DNA of 64,000 nucleotides from Actinobacteria bacterium UBA6100 (GTDB lineage Bacteria > Actinomycetota > Coriobacteriia > Anaerosomatales > Anaerosomataceae): contig DIWS01000013.1 of the NCBI GenBank assembly GCA_002423585.1, forward strand, positions 248,001-312,000, given 5' to 3'. Position 1 is the stretch's first letter. Each line of letters begins with the position of its first letter. Positions 16,314-24,813 of the stretch are shown one piece after another. A model generated the notes under the pieces. The model was not told the origin of the DNA. It was given only the letters and a program-made list of their open reading frames with translations, and did no database searches. The translations under genes and the position numbers were made by a program.

Positions 16314-17453
16314 ATGTCGAAGGACGGCTATATCGTGAACGTGACCGCTGAGGACCTTTCGGCTCTGCTCGCCGTGAGCCTGTCGCTGGGGGAGTCGCTC
16401 GATGCGGGCATGGTTCATCAGACGGCGGTGGACTCGGCGGTTCGCATCCTCGGCGCCGACAAGGGCGCACTGTACGTGCTCTCGGGTGATCACCTCGAGC
16501 TGAGGGCCACCACGCCCCCGGGCGAAGTCCCCGAATCTGACACTCTCCGCCGCCTGACCATCAACCAGCACCCGCACATCGCCAGCGTGCTGAACTCCCA
16601 TGAGCCGAAGACCCTCACCGACATCCGGACGGCACCGGAAGTGCGCTCAGCGGTGCGCGTTGCCGCCGAGGTCCGGGACATGCGCTCGGTGATCTACCTC
16701 CCGTTGGTGGCCAAAGGCACACCGGAGGGCGTCATCGTGGCCACCACGTGCGGCAGGGTCATCGATTTTGGCGACCGGGCGATGGATGTGGGTCGCGTGC
16801 TCGCATCGCAAGTGGCCCTCGCACTCCAGAACGCACGCCTGTTGGCCGAGGCGCAGGCCATGGCAAACGAACTGCGGGACACCTACGACGCCACGCTCGA
16901 GGGGTGGTCGGAGGCGCTCGAGATGCGCTACGAGGAGAGCGTCGGAAACACCGGGCGCGCCGCCGAACTCGCGTGTGACGTGGCCATCGAGCTCGGCGTC
17001 CCCGAACACGAGATCGCTCACGTTCGCCGTGGGGCGCTCCTGCACGACATCGGCAAGATCGCGGTGCCGGACGAGATACTCAAGAAGCCCGGTCCGCTGT
17101 CCGAGGAGGAGTGGGCGGTCGTCCGCTCGCACCCGGTGTTCGCCCAGGAGTTCCTCTCGCGTCTCGGGTACCTCGATGGAGCGGTTGTGGACATCCCGGT
17201 CCACCATCACGAGCGCTGGGACGGAACCGGCTACCCCAACGGCCTCCGCGGCACCAAGATCCCGCTCGCGGCGCGCATCTACGCCGTCGTCGACGTGTAC
17301 GACGCGCTCATCTCCGACCGCCCGTATCGCAAGGCATGGTCGCCGGAAGAGGCGATGGCGCACATCCTCAATCACGCCGGCACGCACTTCGACCCGGTGG
17401 TGGTCGCCGCGTTCGCCGAGCGTGTCGTCGGTCCCACCAGCGTCTCGCACTGA
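16314..17453 (+). CDS. GAF and HD-GYP domain protein (c-di-GMP phosphodiesterase family)
   Basis: A 379-residue cytoplasmic protein: GAF domain at about residues 20-175, a helical linker, then an HD-GYP domain. The HD motif is LLHDIGKIAVPDEIL (His244, Asp245) and the GYP motif is HHHERWDGTGYPNGLRG (298-312). HD-GYP enzymes hydrolyse cyclic di-GMP. The position that normally carries the first metal-binding His (TGNHxxRV in relatives) reads VGNTGRAAEL here, so activity is uncertain. ATG 16314 follows GTGGGGGA closely; ATG 16296 is an alternative. Confidence 0.85.
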   Translation: MSKDGYIVNVTAEDLSALLAVSLSLGESLDAGMVHQTAVDSAVRILGADKGALYVLSGDHLELRATTPPGEVPESDTLRRLTINQHPHIASVLNSHEPKTLTDIRTAPEVRSAVRVAAEVRDMRSVIYLPLVAKGTPEGVIVATTCGRVIDFGDRAMDVGRVLASQVALALQNARLLAEAQAMANELRDTYDATLEGWSEALEMRYEESVGNTGRAAELACDVAIELGVPEHEIAHVRRGALLHDIGKIAVPDEILKKPGPLSEEEWAVVRSHPVFAQEFLSRLGYLDGAVVDIPVHHHERWDGTGYPNGLRGTKIPLAARIYAVVDVYDALISDRPYRKAWSPEEAMAHILNHAGTHFDPVVVAAFAERVVGPTSVSH

Positions 17454-17550
17454 CGTTCGCGCATATCCCTTCGGCACCTCGACGCCGCATGTGCTGGTAT
17501 GCGCGTTCATACTCCGTTATCCTGTGCGCAATACGTTCGTAGCGTATGGC

Positions 17551-17578
17551 TGTCATCATCGGCGATGACAATCTGTCA
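17551..17578. promoter_or_regulatory. Three TGTCA half-sites upstream of the amide transporter operon
   Basis: TGTCATC and GATGACA form a 7-bp inverted repeat with a 6-bp spacer (17551-17570). The second arm also pairs with TGTCA at 17574-17578 to form TGACA-atc-TGTCA. Three regularly placed half-sites upstream of livK suggest an operator bound by a dimeric regulator. No regulator gene is adjacent. Confidence 0.4.
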
Positions 17579-17584
17579 CAGGCA

Positions 17585-17616
17585 CCCGGGTTCGCCGGGA
17601 CGGCGAGCTGCCCGGG
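17585..17616 (+). promoter_or_regulatory. Stable leader hairpin ahead of livK
   Basis: Inner stem GTTCGCC/GGCGAGC (one G-T pair, loop GGGAC) is extended by an outer CCCGG/CCGGG stem. It lies 41 bases before the livK start and would protect or regulate the mRNA 5' end. It has no U-tract, so it is not a classical terminator. Confidence 0.35.
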
Positions 17617-17657
17617 CGCAGTACGTGCCCGATAGATCAACGAAGGGGTGGCTGGCT

Positions 17658-18869
17658 ATGAAACGCGTTGCTGCTGTAATGGCGTTGGTGCTCATGCTCG
17701 CTCTGGTTCTACCGGGGTGTGCCGAGGACACGGGCACCGAGGGTGGCGGCACGGACGCCACCAGCTCGGAAGACACCATCATCATCGGTTCGGCGCTGTG
17801 CCAGACCGGGATCCAGGCCCCGCTCGACGAGCCCGCGCTCCGCGGCGCTCAGCTTGCGGTGGACGTCCTGAATGAGAACGGCGGGATCCTCGGCAAGCAG
17901 GTCAAGCTCGTGGCCATGGACGGCAAGAGCGACCCGGTCACCGTGGGTAACGTCGCCAAGCAGCTCATCGATAACGGTGCTGCCGCGATCATCGCCCCGA
18001 GCGACTTCGACTTCGGCGGTCCGGCATCGCAGGCCGCGCAGGACGCCGGCCTCGTCGGCATCTCGCCGTGCGCCTCGTCTCCGCTGTACGGCTCGGCCGC
18101 TCTTGGCGACAAGCAGTTCACGATGTCGATGTGGAACACCACGATGGGCGCCGTGACCGCCGAGTACGCGTACAACGAGCTCGGCTACCGCTCGGTCTAC
18201 GTCATCACCGACGACTTCATCGACTACACCAAGAGCCTCTCGAAGTACTTCATCGTGGCATTCGAGGACCTCGGCGGCGAAGTCATCTTCGAGGACACCT
18301 ACACGCAGGGCCAGGCGGACGTGTCCGCGCAGCTCGCGCGCATCAAGGCCCTCGACAAGCAGCCCGACTTCATCTACGTGTCGTCGTACATGCCTGACCT
18401 CTCGCTCATCATCCGCACCCTGCGTGAGAGCGGCGTGACCGTGCCTGTCGTGGGCGGCGACTCCTACGACGACCCGGCGCTGTTCGAGGCGCTCGGCGCC
18501 GAGTACGGCTCGGATGTCTACTTCGACACCCACGGCTTCATGTCCGATGAGGGCAACCCCAACTACACCGAGTTCGCCGAGGCGTACGAGGCCAAGTTCG
18601 GCGACGCCCCCGACGCTCTGTGGATCCTCCCCGGGTACGACGCCGTGATGGTGCTCGCCAAGGCGATGGAAGAGGCCGGTTCCACCGACGGCGCCGAGAT
18701 GGCCAAGGCCATGGAGGAGACCACCTTCGATCTTCTCACCGGCGAGCTTGACTGGTCAGACGCCGCCTCCGGCCACGAGCCGAACAAGGCTGCGGCTCTC
18801 GTGAAGCTCACTGCCGGCAAGCCGGAGTTCCTCGGCTGGAAGGTCCCGGAGAAGCTTCCCGCTCCGTAG
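17658..18869 (+). CDS. livK: Branched-chain amino acid/amide-type ABC transporter substrate-binding lipoprotein
   Basis: A type-I periplasmic binding protein of 403 residues. The signal peptide MKRVAAVMALVLMLALVLPGC ends in a lipobox (LPGC), so it is a membrane-anchored lipoprotein, followed by a Ser/Thr/Gly linker. The mature part begins IIIGSALCQTGIQAPLDEPALRG, as in LivK, UrtA and FmdD-type proteins. ATG 17658 is set by AAGGGG at 17643-17648; the longer open frame lacks a signal peptide. It heads an operon that ends in a formamidase-like gene, so the ligand may be a short amide rather than leucine. Confidence 0.87.
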   Translation: MKRVAAVMALVLMLALVLPGCAEDTGTEGGGTDATSSEDTIIIGSALCQTGIQAPLDEPALRGAQLAVDVLNENGGILGKQVKLVAMDGKSDPVTVGNVAKQLIDNGAAAIIAPSDFDFGGPASQAAQDAGLVGISPCASSPLYGSAALGDKQFTMSMWNTTMGAVTAEYAYNELGYRSVYVITDDFIDYTKSLSKYFIVAFEDLGGEVIFEDTYTQGQADVSAQLARIKALDKQPDFIYVSSYMPDLSLIIRTLRESGVTVPVVGGDSYDDPALFEALGAEYGSDVYFDTHGFMSDEGNPNYTEFAEAYEAKFGDAPDALWILPGYDAVMVLAKAMEEAGSTDGAEMAKAMEETTFDLLTGELDWSDAASGHEPNKAAALVKLTAGKPEFLGWKVPEKLPAP

Positions 18870-18896
18870 GTCGTCTTGCGGTAAGAACGACATCTG

Positions 18897-18924
18897 GGGG
18901 AGGGTCCGCCCGCGGACTCTCCCC
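18897..18924 (+). promoter_or_regulatory. Intergenic hairpin between binding protein and transporter genes
   Basis: GGGGAGGGTCCG pairs with CGGACTCTCCCC (12 bp, one G-T pair) around a CCCG loop, 28 bases after the livK stop. No U-run follows. Such hairpins after binding-protein genes often stabilise the upstream message and reduce read-through, giving more binding protein than permease. Confidence 0.5.
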
Positions 18925-18970
18925 CGTGTCGATGGTCTGCGTCGCTGAGATCCGGCGTATGGAGATGTGC

Positions 18971-19714
18971 ATGGAACCTGGAGCAACAGCCCCATCGAGC
19001 GTGCTAGAGGTCGCGCACCTCTGCAAGTCGTTCGCCGGCCTCAAGGCGGTCGACGACGTCAGCTTCACGGTGAGCACGGGGGAGATCCTCGGACTCATCG
19101 GCCCGAACGGTTCGGGCAAGACCACACTGGTGAACGTGGTGACCGGCCTGCTGCCCGCGACAAGCGGCACCGTGCACGTTGACGGTCATCGCACCAGCGG
19201 CCGCAAGGCGTATCGTGTGGCGCGTGCGGGCATCGCGCGCACCTTCCAGACGATCCGCCTGTTCCGCGAGCTCACGGTGCGCGAGAACGTTGAGGTCGCA
19301 TCGGTGGCTCAGGGCCGCTCGCGCCGCAACGCGGTGCGCATCGCAGACGAGCTGCTCGCCGAGCTCGGGCTCGAGCCCTATTCCGGGACGCTCGCCGGCG
19401 AGATCCCCTTCGCTCACCAGCGCAAGCTGGAGATGGCGCGGGCGCTTGCGATGGAGCCCAGGTTCGTGTTCCTCGACGAGCCGGCTGCCGGCCTCAACGA
19501 GGAGGAGTCCGACGGACTCACGCACCTGCTCAAGGGGCTGCCGTCCCGATTCGGCATCGGTCTTATCGTCATCGAGCACGACATGCGCCTGATGATGAAT
19601 CTCTGCCCGCGCCTGCACGTGCTCAACTACGGCAAGACCATCACGGAGGGCACGCCCGCCGAGGTTCGCGCCAACGAAGAAGTCGTGACCGCCTACCTGG
19701 GGAGCAGTGCATAG
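18971..19714 (+). CDS. livG: ABC transporter ATP-binding protein, LivG type
   Basis: A 247-residue ATPase energising the LivHM-type permease. Walker A is GPNGSGKTT, the LivG-specific loop GIARTFQTIRLFRELTVREN follows, and Walker B is FVFLDEPAAGLN. The signature motif has the degenerate LivG form (FAHQRKLEMARAL). ATG 18971 is chosen from several in-frame starts because GGAG at 18961-18964 precedes it. livF follows after 2 bases. Confidence 0.88.
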   Translation: MEPGATAPSSVLEVAHLCKSFAGLKAVDDVSFTVSTGEILGLIGPNGSGKTTLVNVVTGLLPATSGTVHVDGHRTSGRKAYRVARAGIARTFQTIRLFRELTVRENVEVASVAQGRSRRNAVRIADELLAELGLEPYSGTLAGEIPFAHQRKLEMARALAMEPRFVFLDEPAAGLNEEESDGLTHLLKGLPSRFGIGLIVIEHDMRLMMNLCPRLHVLNYGKTITEGTPAEVRANEEVVTAYLGSSA

Positions 19715-19716
19715 CC

Positions 19717-20460
19717 ATGGCGATGCTCACGGTAGAGAACCTGGAAGCCAGCTACGGCGCCGTGAAGGCGCTCCACGGCATCTCCATCGAGGTCGCCGAA
19801 GGCGAGCTGGTGGCGCTCCTCGGCGTGAACGGCGTGGGGAAGTCCACCACGCTCAAGTCGATCTCGGGCGTGCTGCGGCCGGTGAAGGGCACCATCACCT
19901 TCCTCGGCGAGCCCATCACCAACAAGACGCCGGAGAGGATCGTGCGCCGCGGCATCTCGCTCGTGCCGGAGGGCCGCGAGATATTCGGCAGCCTCACGGT
20001 GGAGGAGAACCTGCGCCTGGGCGCGTTCTCCGTGTACAAGCGCGACCGCTACAAAGCCGATCTCGAGGAGGTCTTCGAGATCTTCCCGATCCTGAAGGAC
20101 CGCTTCCATCAAGCGGGCGGCCTGCTCTCCGGTGGCGAGCAGCAGATGCTTGCCATCGCGCGTGCGCTCATGGCGCACCCGAAGCTGCTCATGCTCGATG
20201 AGCCGTCGCTCGGCCTGTCGCCGGCGATGACCGACCAGATATTCGCGCTCATCGATTCGCTGCGCGAGCGCGGATCCACGATCCTGCTCGTCGAGCAGAA
20301 CGCCGAGCGCGCGCTCGAGATCGTGGACCGGGCGTATCTGCTCGCCAACGGCGCGGTCGAGTTTGCCGGTACCGCCGAGGAGCTCAGACGCAAGGTGGAT
20401 ATCGCGTCGGTCTACTTCGGCGATGAGGACGCCACGGACAGCTGTGAGGTGACGCAGTGA
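19717..20460 (+). CDS. livF: ABC transporter ATP-binding protein, LivF type
   Basis: The second ATPase, 247 residues, with Walker A GVNGVGKSTT, the LivF marker RRGISLVPEGREIFGSLTVEEN, signature LSGGEQQMLAIARAL and Walker B LLMLDEPSLGLSP. It pairs with LivG to form the heterodimeric motor. Its stop overlaps the livH start by 4 bases (GTGA at 20457-20460). Confidence 0.9.
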   Translation: MAMLTVENLEASYGAVKALHGISIEVAEGELVALLGVNGVGKSTTLKSISGVLRPVKGTITFLGEPITNKTPERIVRRGISLVPEGREIFGSLTVEENLRLGAFSVYKRDRYKADLEEVFEIFPILKDRFHQAGGLLSGGEQQMLAIARALMAHPKLLMLDEPSLGLSPAMTDQIFALIDSLRERGSTILLVEQNAERALEIVDRAYLLANGAVEFAGTAEELRRKVDIASVYFGDEDATDSCEVTQ

Positions 20461-21350
20461 TCGATCTCGAGTTCGTCATCAACACGCTGTCGCTCGGGAG
20501 CCTCTACGCGCTTCTCGCGCTCGGCCTGGTGCTCGTGTACGGCATCCTCAAGCTGGTGAACTTCGCCTACGGCGAGTACGTGATGGTGGGTGGCTACGCG
20601 CTGTACATCGCCGCCACGCTGCTCGGCATGCCGTGGTATGTGACGTTGGTGATCGCGGTGCTCGCCGCCGTCGTCGTGAGCTACCTCACGGAGCTTGTGG
20701 CGTTCCGGCCGGTGCGCAACAAGTCGGCCAACGCGCAGATCATCACCTCGTTCGCGGTGAGCATCTTCCTGCAGAACGTCGTGCTGATCCTGATCTCATC
20801 GCGAGCGCGAGCGGTGCAGCTTCCGTTCTTCTTCTCCAAGACGGTCACCATCGCCGGCGCCACCACGCCTGTGCGCAACCTGCTGATCATCGCCGTGACC
20901 GCGGTGCTGCTCGTCACGCTCAGTGTCGTGATGAAGAAGACGGTGCTCGGCATGGCGATGCGGGCGGCATCCGACAAGTTCACCACCACGCGGCTGATGG
21001 GCGTGCCCGCCAACCTCGTGATCTCGGCGGCGTTCCTCATCAGCGGTTTGCTGGCCGGCGTCGCTTCGATCTTCTGGGTGAGCCGCTCGGCTTCGGTCGA
21101 CCCGCTCACCGGCGCTGCGCCGCTCCTGATCGCGTTCATCGCGGTGGTCATCGGCGGCATGCACTCCACGGTGGGCGCGGTGGTGGGCGGCTTCGTCTAC
21201 GGCCTCATCTTCAACCTGCTCAGTATCACGCTGCCGGCGAGCATGATCAGTTACCGTGACGCGTTCATGTTCGTGCTCGTCGTCCTGTTCTTGCTGTTCA
21301 GGCCCGCAGGCATCATCAAGGGCGGCTATACCGAGGAGCGTGTGGGATGA
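20457..21350 (+). CDS. livH: Branched-chain/amide-type ABC permease, LivH type
   Basis: A 297-residue membrane protein with about eight hydrophobic helices. The LivH hallmarks are LSLGSLYALLALGLVLVYGI and LVNFAYGEYVMVGGYA near the N-terminus and AFIAVVIGGMHSTVGAVVGG near the C-terminus (the loop that contacts the ATPase). It starts at GTG within the livF stop and overlaps livM by ATGA. Confidence 0.9.
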   Translation: MIDLEFVINTLSLGSLYALLALGLVLVYGILKLVNFAYGEYVMVGGYALYIAATLLGMPWYVTLVIAVLAAVVVSYLTELVAFRPVRNKSANAQIITSFAVSIFLQNVVLILISSRARAVQLPFFFSKTVTIAGATTPVRNLLIIAVTAVLLVTLSVVMKKTVLGMAMRAASDKFTTTRLMGVPANLVISAAFLISGLLAGVASIFWVSRSASVDPLTGAAPLLIAFIAVVIGGMHSTVGAVVGGFVYGLIFNLLSITLPASMISYRDAFMFVLVVLFLLFRPAGIIKGGYTEERVG

Positions 21351-22423
21351 GTGTGATGACGCGCGTGTCCGCCCTGGTGCGCCGGCACTCGACGCTGGCG
21401 ATCCTGCTCGTCCCGCTGATCGTGGCGGGTATCGCGGTGAACACCTTCGGCTCGCAGTTGCTGATCGATATGTACACGTACTTCTGCGTGAGTCTGTGCA
21501 TGGTGTTCGCCGTCCAGATGTTCATGGGCAACTCGGGCATCCTGTCGTGGACGCACATCGGCTTCGTGGGTATCGGCGCGTACGCGGCCGGCATCCTGTC
21601 CACAGCGCCCGCGGTCAAGAGCATGGGCGTGCCCAACATGTATCCGATGCTCGTGGACCTGAACCTGCCGGTGCTGCCGTCGATCCTCATCGGCGGGCTC
21701 GTTGCCGCTGCCGTGGCGGCCGTGATCGGCTACCCGCTGATGCGCCTTTCCGACTTCGCCGGCGTCATCACGCTGTTCGCCACGCTGATCGTCATCCACG
21801 TGGTGATGACGCAGTGGGACAACGTCACCAACGGGCCTCGCACGTTCTTCGGCGTGCCCGACTGGACGACCATCACCGTTGGCATCATCGCCGCGATACT
21901 CGTGATCTTGCTCGCGTACTGGTTCCGGGAATCCGCGCTCGGACTGCGCTTGCGCGCCACGCGTGACGACCGCTACGCCGCCGCGGCCATCGGCATCGAC
22001 ATGGTTCTCGTGCGCTACCTCACCTTCGTGGTCTCGGCGCTCGTGGCCGGCATCGCCGGCGGCCTGTGGGCGCACTACATCACCTCGTTCTCACCCAAGG
22101 CGTTCTACATGTCCGAGATGTTCCTGCTGCTGTCGATGCTGGTGATCGGCGGCTCCGGCAGCATCTCCGGCGCGTTCAGCGGCACGGTGATCGTCACGGT
22201 GGCGCGCGAACTGCTCCGGCAGCTCGAGAGCTGGATCAACAACGCGCATGTCCTGTCCTTCGAGGTCTACGGACTCACCGAGCTGGTGATGGCGCTGCTG
22301 ATGGTGCTTGTGCTCGTCTGGCGTCCCGGCGGCGTCATAGGCGGACAGGAACTCCGGTGGCCGCTCATCAAGCGTTCGGGTAAAGACACAACGCCGGCCG
22401 AAGAAGGACAGGCGGCGGCGTAA
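21347..22423 (+). CDS. livM: Branched-chain/amide-type ABC permease, LivM type
   Basis: The second permease subunit, 358 residues, with about nine helices. The segments GNSGILSWTHIGFVGIGAYAA and LGLRLRATRDDRYAAAAIGID are typical of LivM/UrtC proteins, and the C-terminal loop reads MLVIGGSGSISGAFSGTV. The tail is polar and ends EEGQAAA. It is followed after 35 bases by the amidase gene, probably in the same transcript. Confidence 0.9.
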   Translation: MSVMTRVSALVRRHSTLAILLVPLIVAGIAVNTFGSQLLIDMYTYFCVSLCMVFAVQMFMGNSGILSWTHIGFVGIGAYAAGILSTAPAVKSMGVPNMYPMLVDLNLPVLPSILIGGLVAAAVAAVIGYPLMRLSDFAGVITLFATLIVIHVVMTQWDNVTNGPRTFFGVPDWTTITVGIIAAILVILLAYWFRESALGLRLRATRDDRYAAAAIGIDMVLVRYLTFVVSALVAGIAGGLWAHYITSFSPKAFYMSEMFLLLSMLVIGGSGSISGAFSGTVIVTVARELLRQLESWINNAHVLSFEVYGLTELVMALLMVLVLVWRPGGVIGGQELRWPLIKRSGKDTTPAEEGQAAA

Positions 22424-22458
22424 GCGACCGACCCATTCTCGATCGAGGAGGCGCGACT

Positions 22459-23364
22459 ATGGCGTGTGATCTTACTCGCGACAAGGCGTTCTTCGGATTC
22501 TCGCCCGACACCGCCCCGGTGGCGCGCGTGGCCCAGGGCGAGCAGCTGCACCTCACCACGCACGACTGCTTCAGCGGCCAGTTGAAGACCACGGCCGACA
22601 CCCTCGACACGCTCGACTGGTCGATCACCAACCCGGCCACCGGACCGATCTACATCGAGGGCGCCAAGCCCGGCGACGTGCTGCGCATCGACCTGCACGA
22701 GGTCAAGGCGCACGGCCCCTCGGTCATGGTGGCGGTACCCAACGTGGGCGCCCTCGGCCACCTCATCACCGAGCAGGAGACCGTGATCGTGGAGCACCGT
22801 GGCGACACGGTCGTGTACAAGGACCGGGTCGTGGTGAAGCAGAAGCCCATGCTCGGCGTGATCGGTGTTGCGCCCGCCGAGGGCACCGTGCCCAACTCCA
22901 CGCCGGGTACACACGGCGGCAACATGGACTGCACGCTCATCACGAGCGGCTCGAGGCTGTACCTCACGGTGGCCGTTGAGGGCGCGCTGTTCGGCTGCGG
23001 CGACATGCACGCGGTGATGGGCGACGGGGAGGTCGTGGTGTGTGGCGCCGAGACGCCCGGAGAGGTGACGCTCACGCCGCAGGTGGTGGAGATACCCGGC
23101 CTACCCACGCCGTTCCTGGAGAACGACGAGATCGTGGCGGTGATCGCCTCGGCCGAGACGACCGATGCTGCCTACAAGCTCGCGATCGACATGATGCACG
23201 GCTTCCTCACCAACGTGGCGGGGATCCCGAACAACGACGCGGCGATGCTGATGAGCCTCGTGGGCAATCTCAAGTTCTGCCAGGTGGTGGACCCGCTCCT
23301 CACCGTGCGCTTCGAGTTCCCCAAGAGCGTGCTCGCCGACTACGGCTACGAGTTGCCCCGGTAG
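22459..23364 (+). CDS. Acetamidase/formamidase family hydrolase
   Basis: A 301-residue protein of the FmdA/AmdA family, which splits formamide or acetamide into ammonia and the acid. Recognisable segments are LTTHDCFSGQ, NPATGPIYIEGAKPGDVLRIDL, TPGTHGGNMDC, LYLTVAVEGALFGCGDMHAVMGDGE and NDEIVAVIASAETTDAAYK. ATG 22459 has GAGGAGG just upstream. Placement at the end of a LivKGFHM-type operon parallels the fmd amide-uptake operons of methylotrophs, so the operon probably imports and breaks down a small amide as a nitrogen source. That substrate call is inference. Confidence 0.88.
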   Translation: MACDLTRDKAFFGFSPDTAPVARVAQGEQLHLTTHDCFSGQLKTTADTLDTLDWSITNPATGPIYIEGAKPGDVLRIDLHEVKAHGPSVMVAVPNVGALGHLITEQETVIVEHRGDTVVYKDRVVVKQKPMLGVIGVAPAEGTVPNSTPGTHGGNMDCTLITSGSRLYLTVAVEGALFGCGDMHAVMGDGEVVVCGAETPGEVTLTPQVVEIPGLPTPFLENDEIVAVIASAETTDAAYKLAIDMMHGFLTNVAGIPNNDAAMLMSLVGNLKFCQVVDPLLTVRFEFPKSVLADYGYELPR

Positions 23365-23390
23365 CACAGCCGGGGGTGTGCGGCATACGG

Positions 23391-23415
23391 CGGGGTCGCG
23401 CGATGCGCGGCCCCG
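23391..23415. terminator. GC-rich hairpin after the amidase gene, likely operon end
   Basis: CGGGGTCGCGC and GCGCGGCCCCG pair over 11 positions with a single G-T or mismatched position and a GAT loop, 27 bases after the stop. There is no U-tract, as is common in high-GC actinobacteria. It probably closes the amide operon. Confidence 0.5.
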
Positions 23416-23487
23416 CGCCACGTGCGGGCAGGGTCGCCGCTGCGGATGGCGAATACTGGTAGCGTGCGGACTGTGTGCGGGGGCAAC

Positions 23488-23504
23488 GGCCGCTTGAAGC
23501 GGCC
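23488..23504. promoter_or_regulatory. Palindrome GGCCGCTTGAAGCGGCC ahead of galE
   Basis: A 17-bp inverted repeat with 8-bp arms about a central G lies 22 bases before the galE start. It could be an operator or an mRNA leader hairpin; nothing distinguishes these. Confidence 0.3.
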
Positions 23505-23525
23505 CGAAAGGGTCAGGGGCGCTCG

Positions 23526-24512
23526 ATGCGCATACTGGTGACCGGTGGAGCCGGCTACATCGGCAGCATCACCACGCGCGTGCTCGTCGAGGCGGGCCAC
23601 GAGGTGGTCGTTGTCGACTCGCTCGAGCGTGGGCATCGGCGAGCGGTGGATCCGCGAGCGACGCTCGTGGTGGCCTCGGTGGGCGATCGCGAGGTACTCG
23701 ACTCGCTGCTTCCCGGGATCGAGGCCGTCATCCACTGCGCCGGCTACATCGATGTGGCCGAGTCGCATGACGACCCCGACCTCTACTACCGCAAGAACCT
23801 CGCCGAGCCGTCAATGATGCTCGACCGCATGACCACCCACGGCGTCCGCTACCTTGTGTTCTCTTCGACGGCAGCCGTGTACGGCCAGCCGGAGCGGATG
23901 CCCATCACCGAGGATGCCGAGACGCGCCCCATCAACACGTACGGTGCGTCCAAGCTGGCGTTCGAGCGGATGATCGTGCTCGCCGAGAACGCCGGACTCA
24001 TCAGCGCAGTACGTTTCCGCTACTTCAATGTGGCCGGTGCCTGGCCAGATGGATCGCTCGGCGAAGCGCACCCCACCGAGACCCATATCGTGCCGCTGCT
24101 GCTCAAGGCGGCGGCCGAGCCCGGCGCGCGATTCACGATCAACGGCGGCGACTACCCCACGGCGGACGGCACCTGCGTACGCGACTACCTGCACGTCGTC
24201 GACCTTGCCGGGGCGCACCTGCGCGCCGTGGAGTACCTCGCGGAGGGTTGTGGGGGCATGGCGTGCAACCTCGGCAGCGGGGGAGGCTACTCCAACCTCG
24301 AGGTCGCTCAGATGTGCGCCGAGGTGGCCGGGGTGAAGATCCCCATCATCTACGGTGAACGCCGTCAGGGCGATCCCGCGATGCTGATCGCCTCGAACGG
24401 TCAGGCGCGAAGTGCGCTCGGCTGGGAGCCCAGGCGTGATCTGCGCACGATGGTGGAAGACGCGTGGCGCTGGCACACGACCCACCCCGAGGGATACGCC
24501 ACCGAGGGGTAG
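23526..24512 (+). CDS. galE: UDP-glucose 4-epimerase
   Basis: Interconverts UDP-glucose and UDP-galactose, supplying galactose for surface polymers. The 328-residue extended short-chain dehydrogenase has the NAD motif VTGGAGYIGS, STAAVYG, the catalytic YGASK (NTYGASKLAFERM) and the substrate loop FRYFNVAGAWPDGSLGE. The late GTCVRDYLHVVDLAGAHLRA and NLGSGGGYSNLEV segments are those of bacterial GalE. ATG 23526 follows AGGGG at 23514; the frame is open further upstream but has no family match there. Confidence 0.9.
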   Translation: MRILVTGGAGYIGSITTRVLVEAGHEVVVVDSLERGHRRAVDPRATLVVASVGDREVLDSLLPGIEAVIHCAGYIDVAESHDDPDLYYRKNLAEPSMMLDRMTTHGVRYLVFSSTAAVYGQPERMPITEDAETRPINTYGASKLAFERMIVLAENAGLISAVRFRYFNVAGAWPDGSLGEAHPTETHIVPLLLKAAAEPGARFTINGGDYPTADGTCVRDYLHVVDLAGAHLRAVEYLAEGCGGMACNLGSGGGYSNLEVAQMCAEVAGVKIPIIYGERRQGDPAMLIASNGQARSALGWEPRRDLRTMVEDAWRWHTTHPEGYATEG

Positions 24513-24531
24513 CGCACCGGCGTGAGACTGC

Positions 24532-24537
24532 TACAAT
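24532..24537 (+). promoter_or_regulatory. Possible -10 element (TACAAT) for tRNA-Val
   Basis: TACAAT ends 25 bases before the first base of the tRNA and matches the -10 consensus at five of six positions. No good -35 hexamer is seen, so this is tentative. Confidence 0.3.
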
Positions 24538-24562
24538 GGTCGTCGCCGCTACGGCGGCATGC

Positions 24563-24637
24563 GGGCGATTAGCTCAGTGGGAGAGCGCTTCCTTCACACG
24601 GAAGAAGTCACAGGTTCAAATCCTGTATCGCCCACCA
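24563..24637 (+). tRNA. tRNA-Val (anticodon CAC)
   Basis: A complete 75-nt cloverleaf with encoded CCA. The acceptor stem pairs GGGCGAT with ATCGCCC. The D arm reads GCTCAGTGGGAGAGC. The anticodon stem CTTCC/GGAAG encloses TTCACAC, giving anticodon CAC for GUG valine codons, and the T loop is GTTCAAATC. A terminator follows 7 bases later, so it is transcribed alone. Confidence 0.95.
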
Positions 24638-24644
24638 ACTACTG

Positions 24645-24674
24645 AAGAGACCTCGGCACACGCTGGGGTCTCTT
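24645..24674 (+). terminator. Rho-independent terminator of tRNA-Val
   Basis: AAGAGACC at 24645-24652 pairs with GGTCTCTT at 24667-24674 around a 14-base loop whose ends can pair further. The T-rich end of the second arm supplies the release tract. Confidence 0.7.
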
Positions 24675-24813
24675 GTCATGTTCTGCTGTGCGGCCACGTG
24701 GTCCTTGTTCGGCGTGCTGTCTGAAGCGTCACACCCCGACACCCGCGTGCCCGAACGGAGTACGATAGCTCCGATGGGAGCTGCTTGTGCCGGGGAGGAG
24801 AGGGGCTCGATCA

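Noticed and set aside
17454..17657. Possible c-di-GMP (GEMM) riboswitch ahead of livK
   Set aside because: A GC hairpin is present, but the conserved GEMM sequences and second stem were not found.
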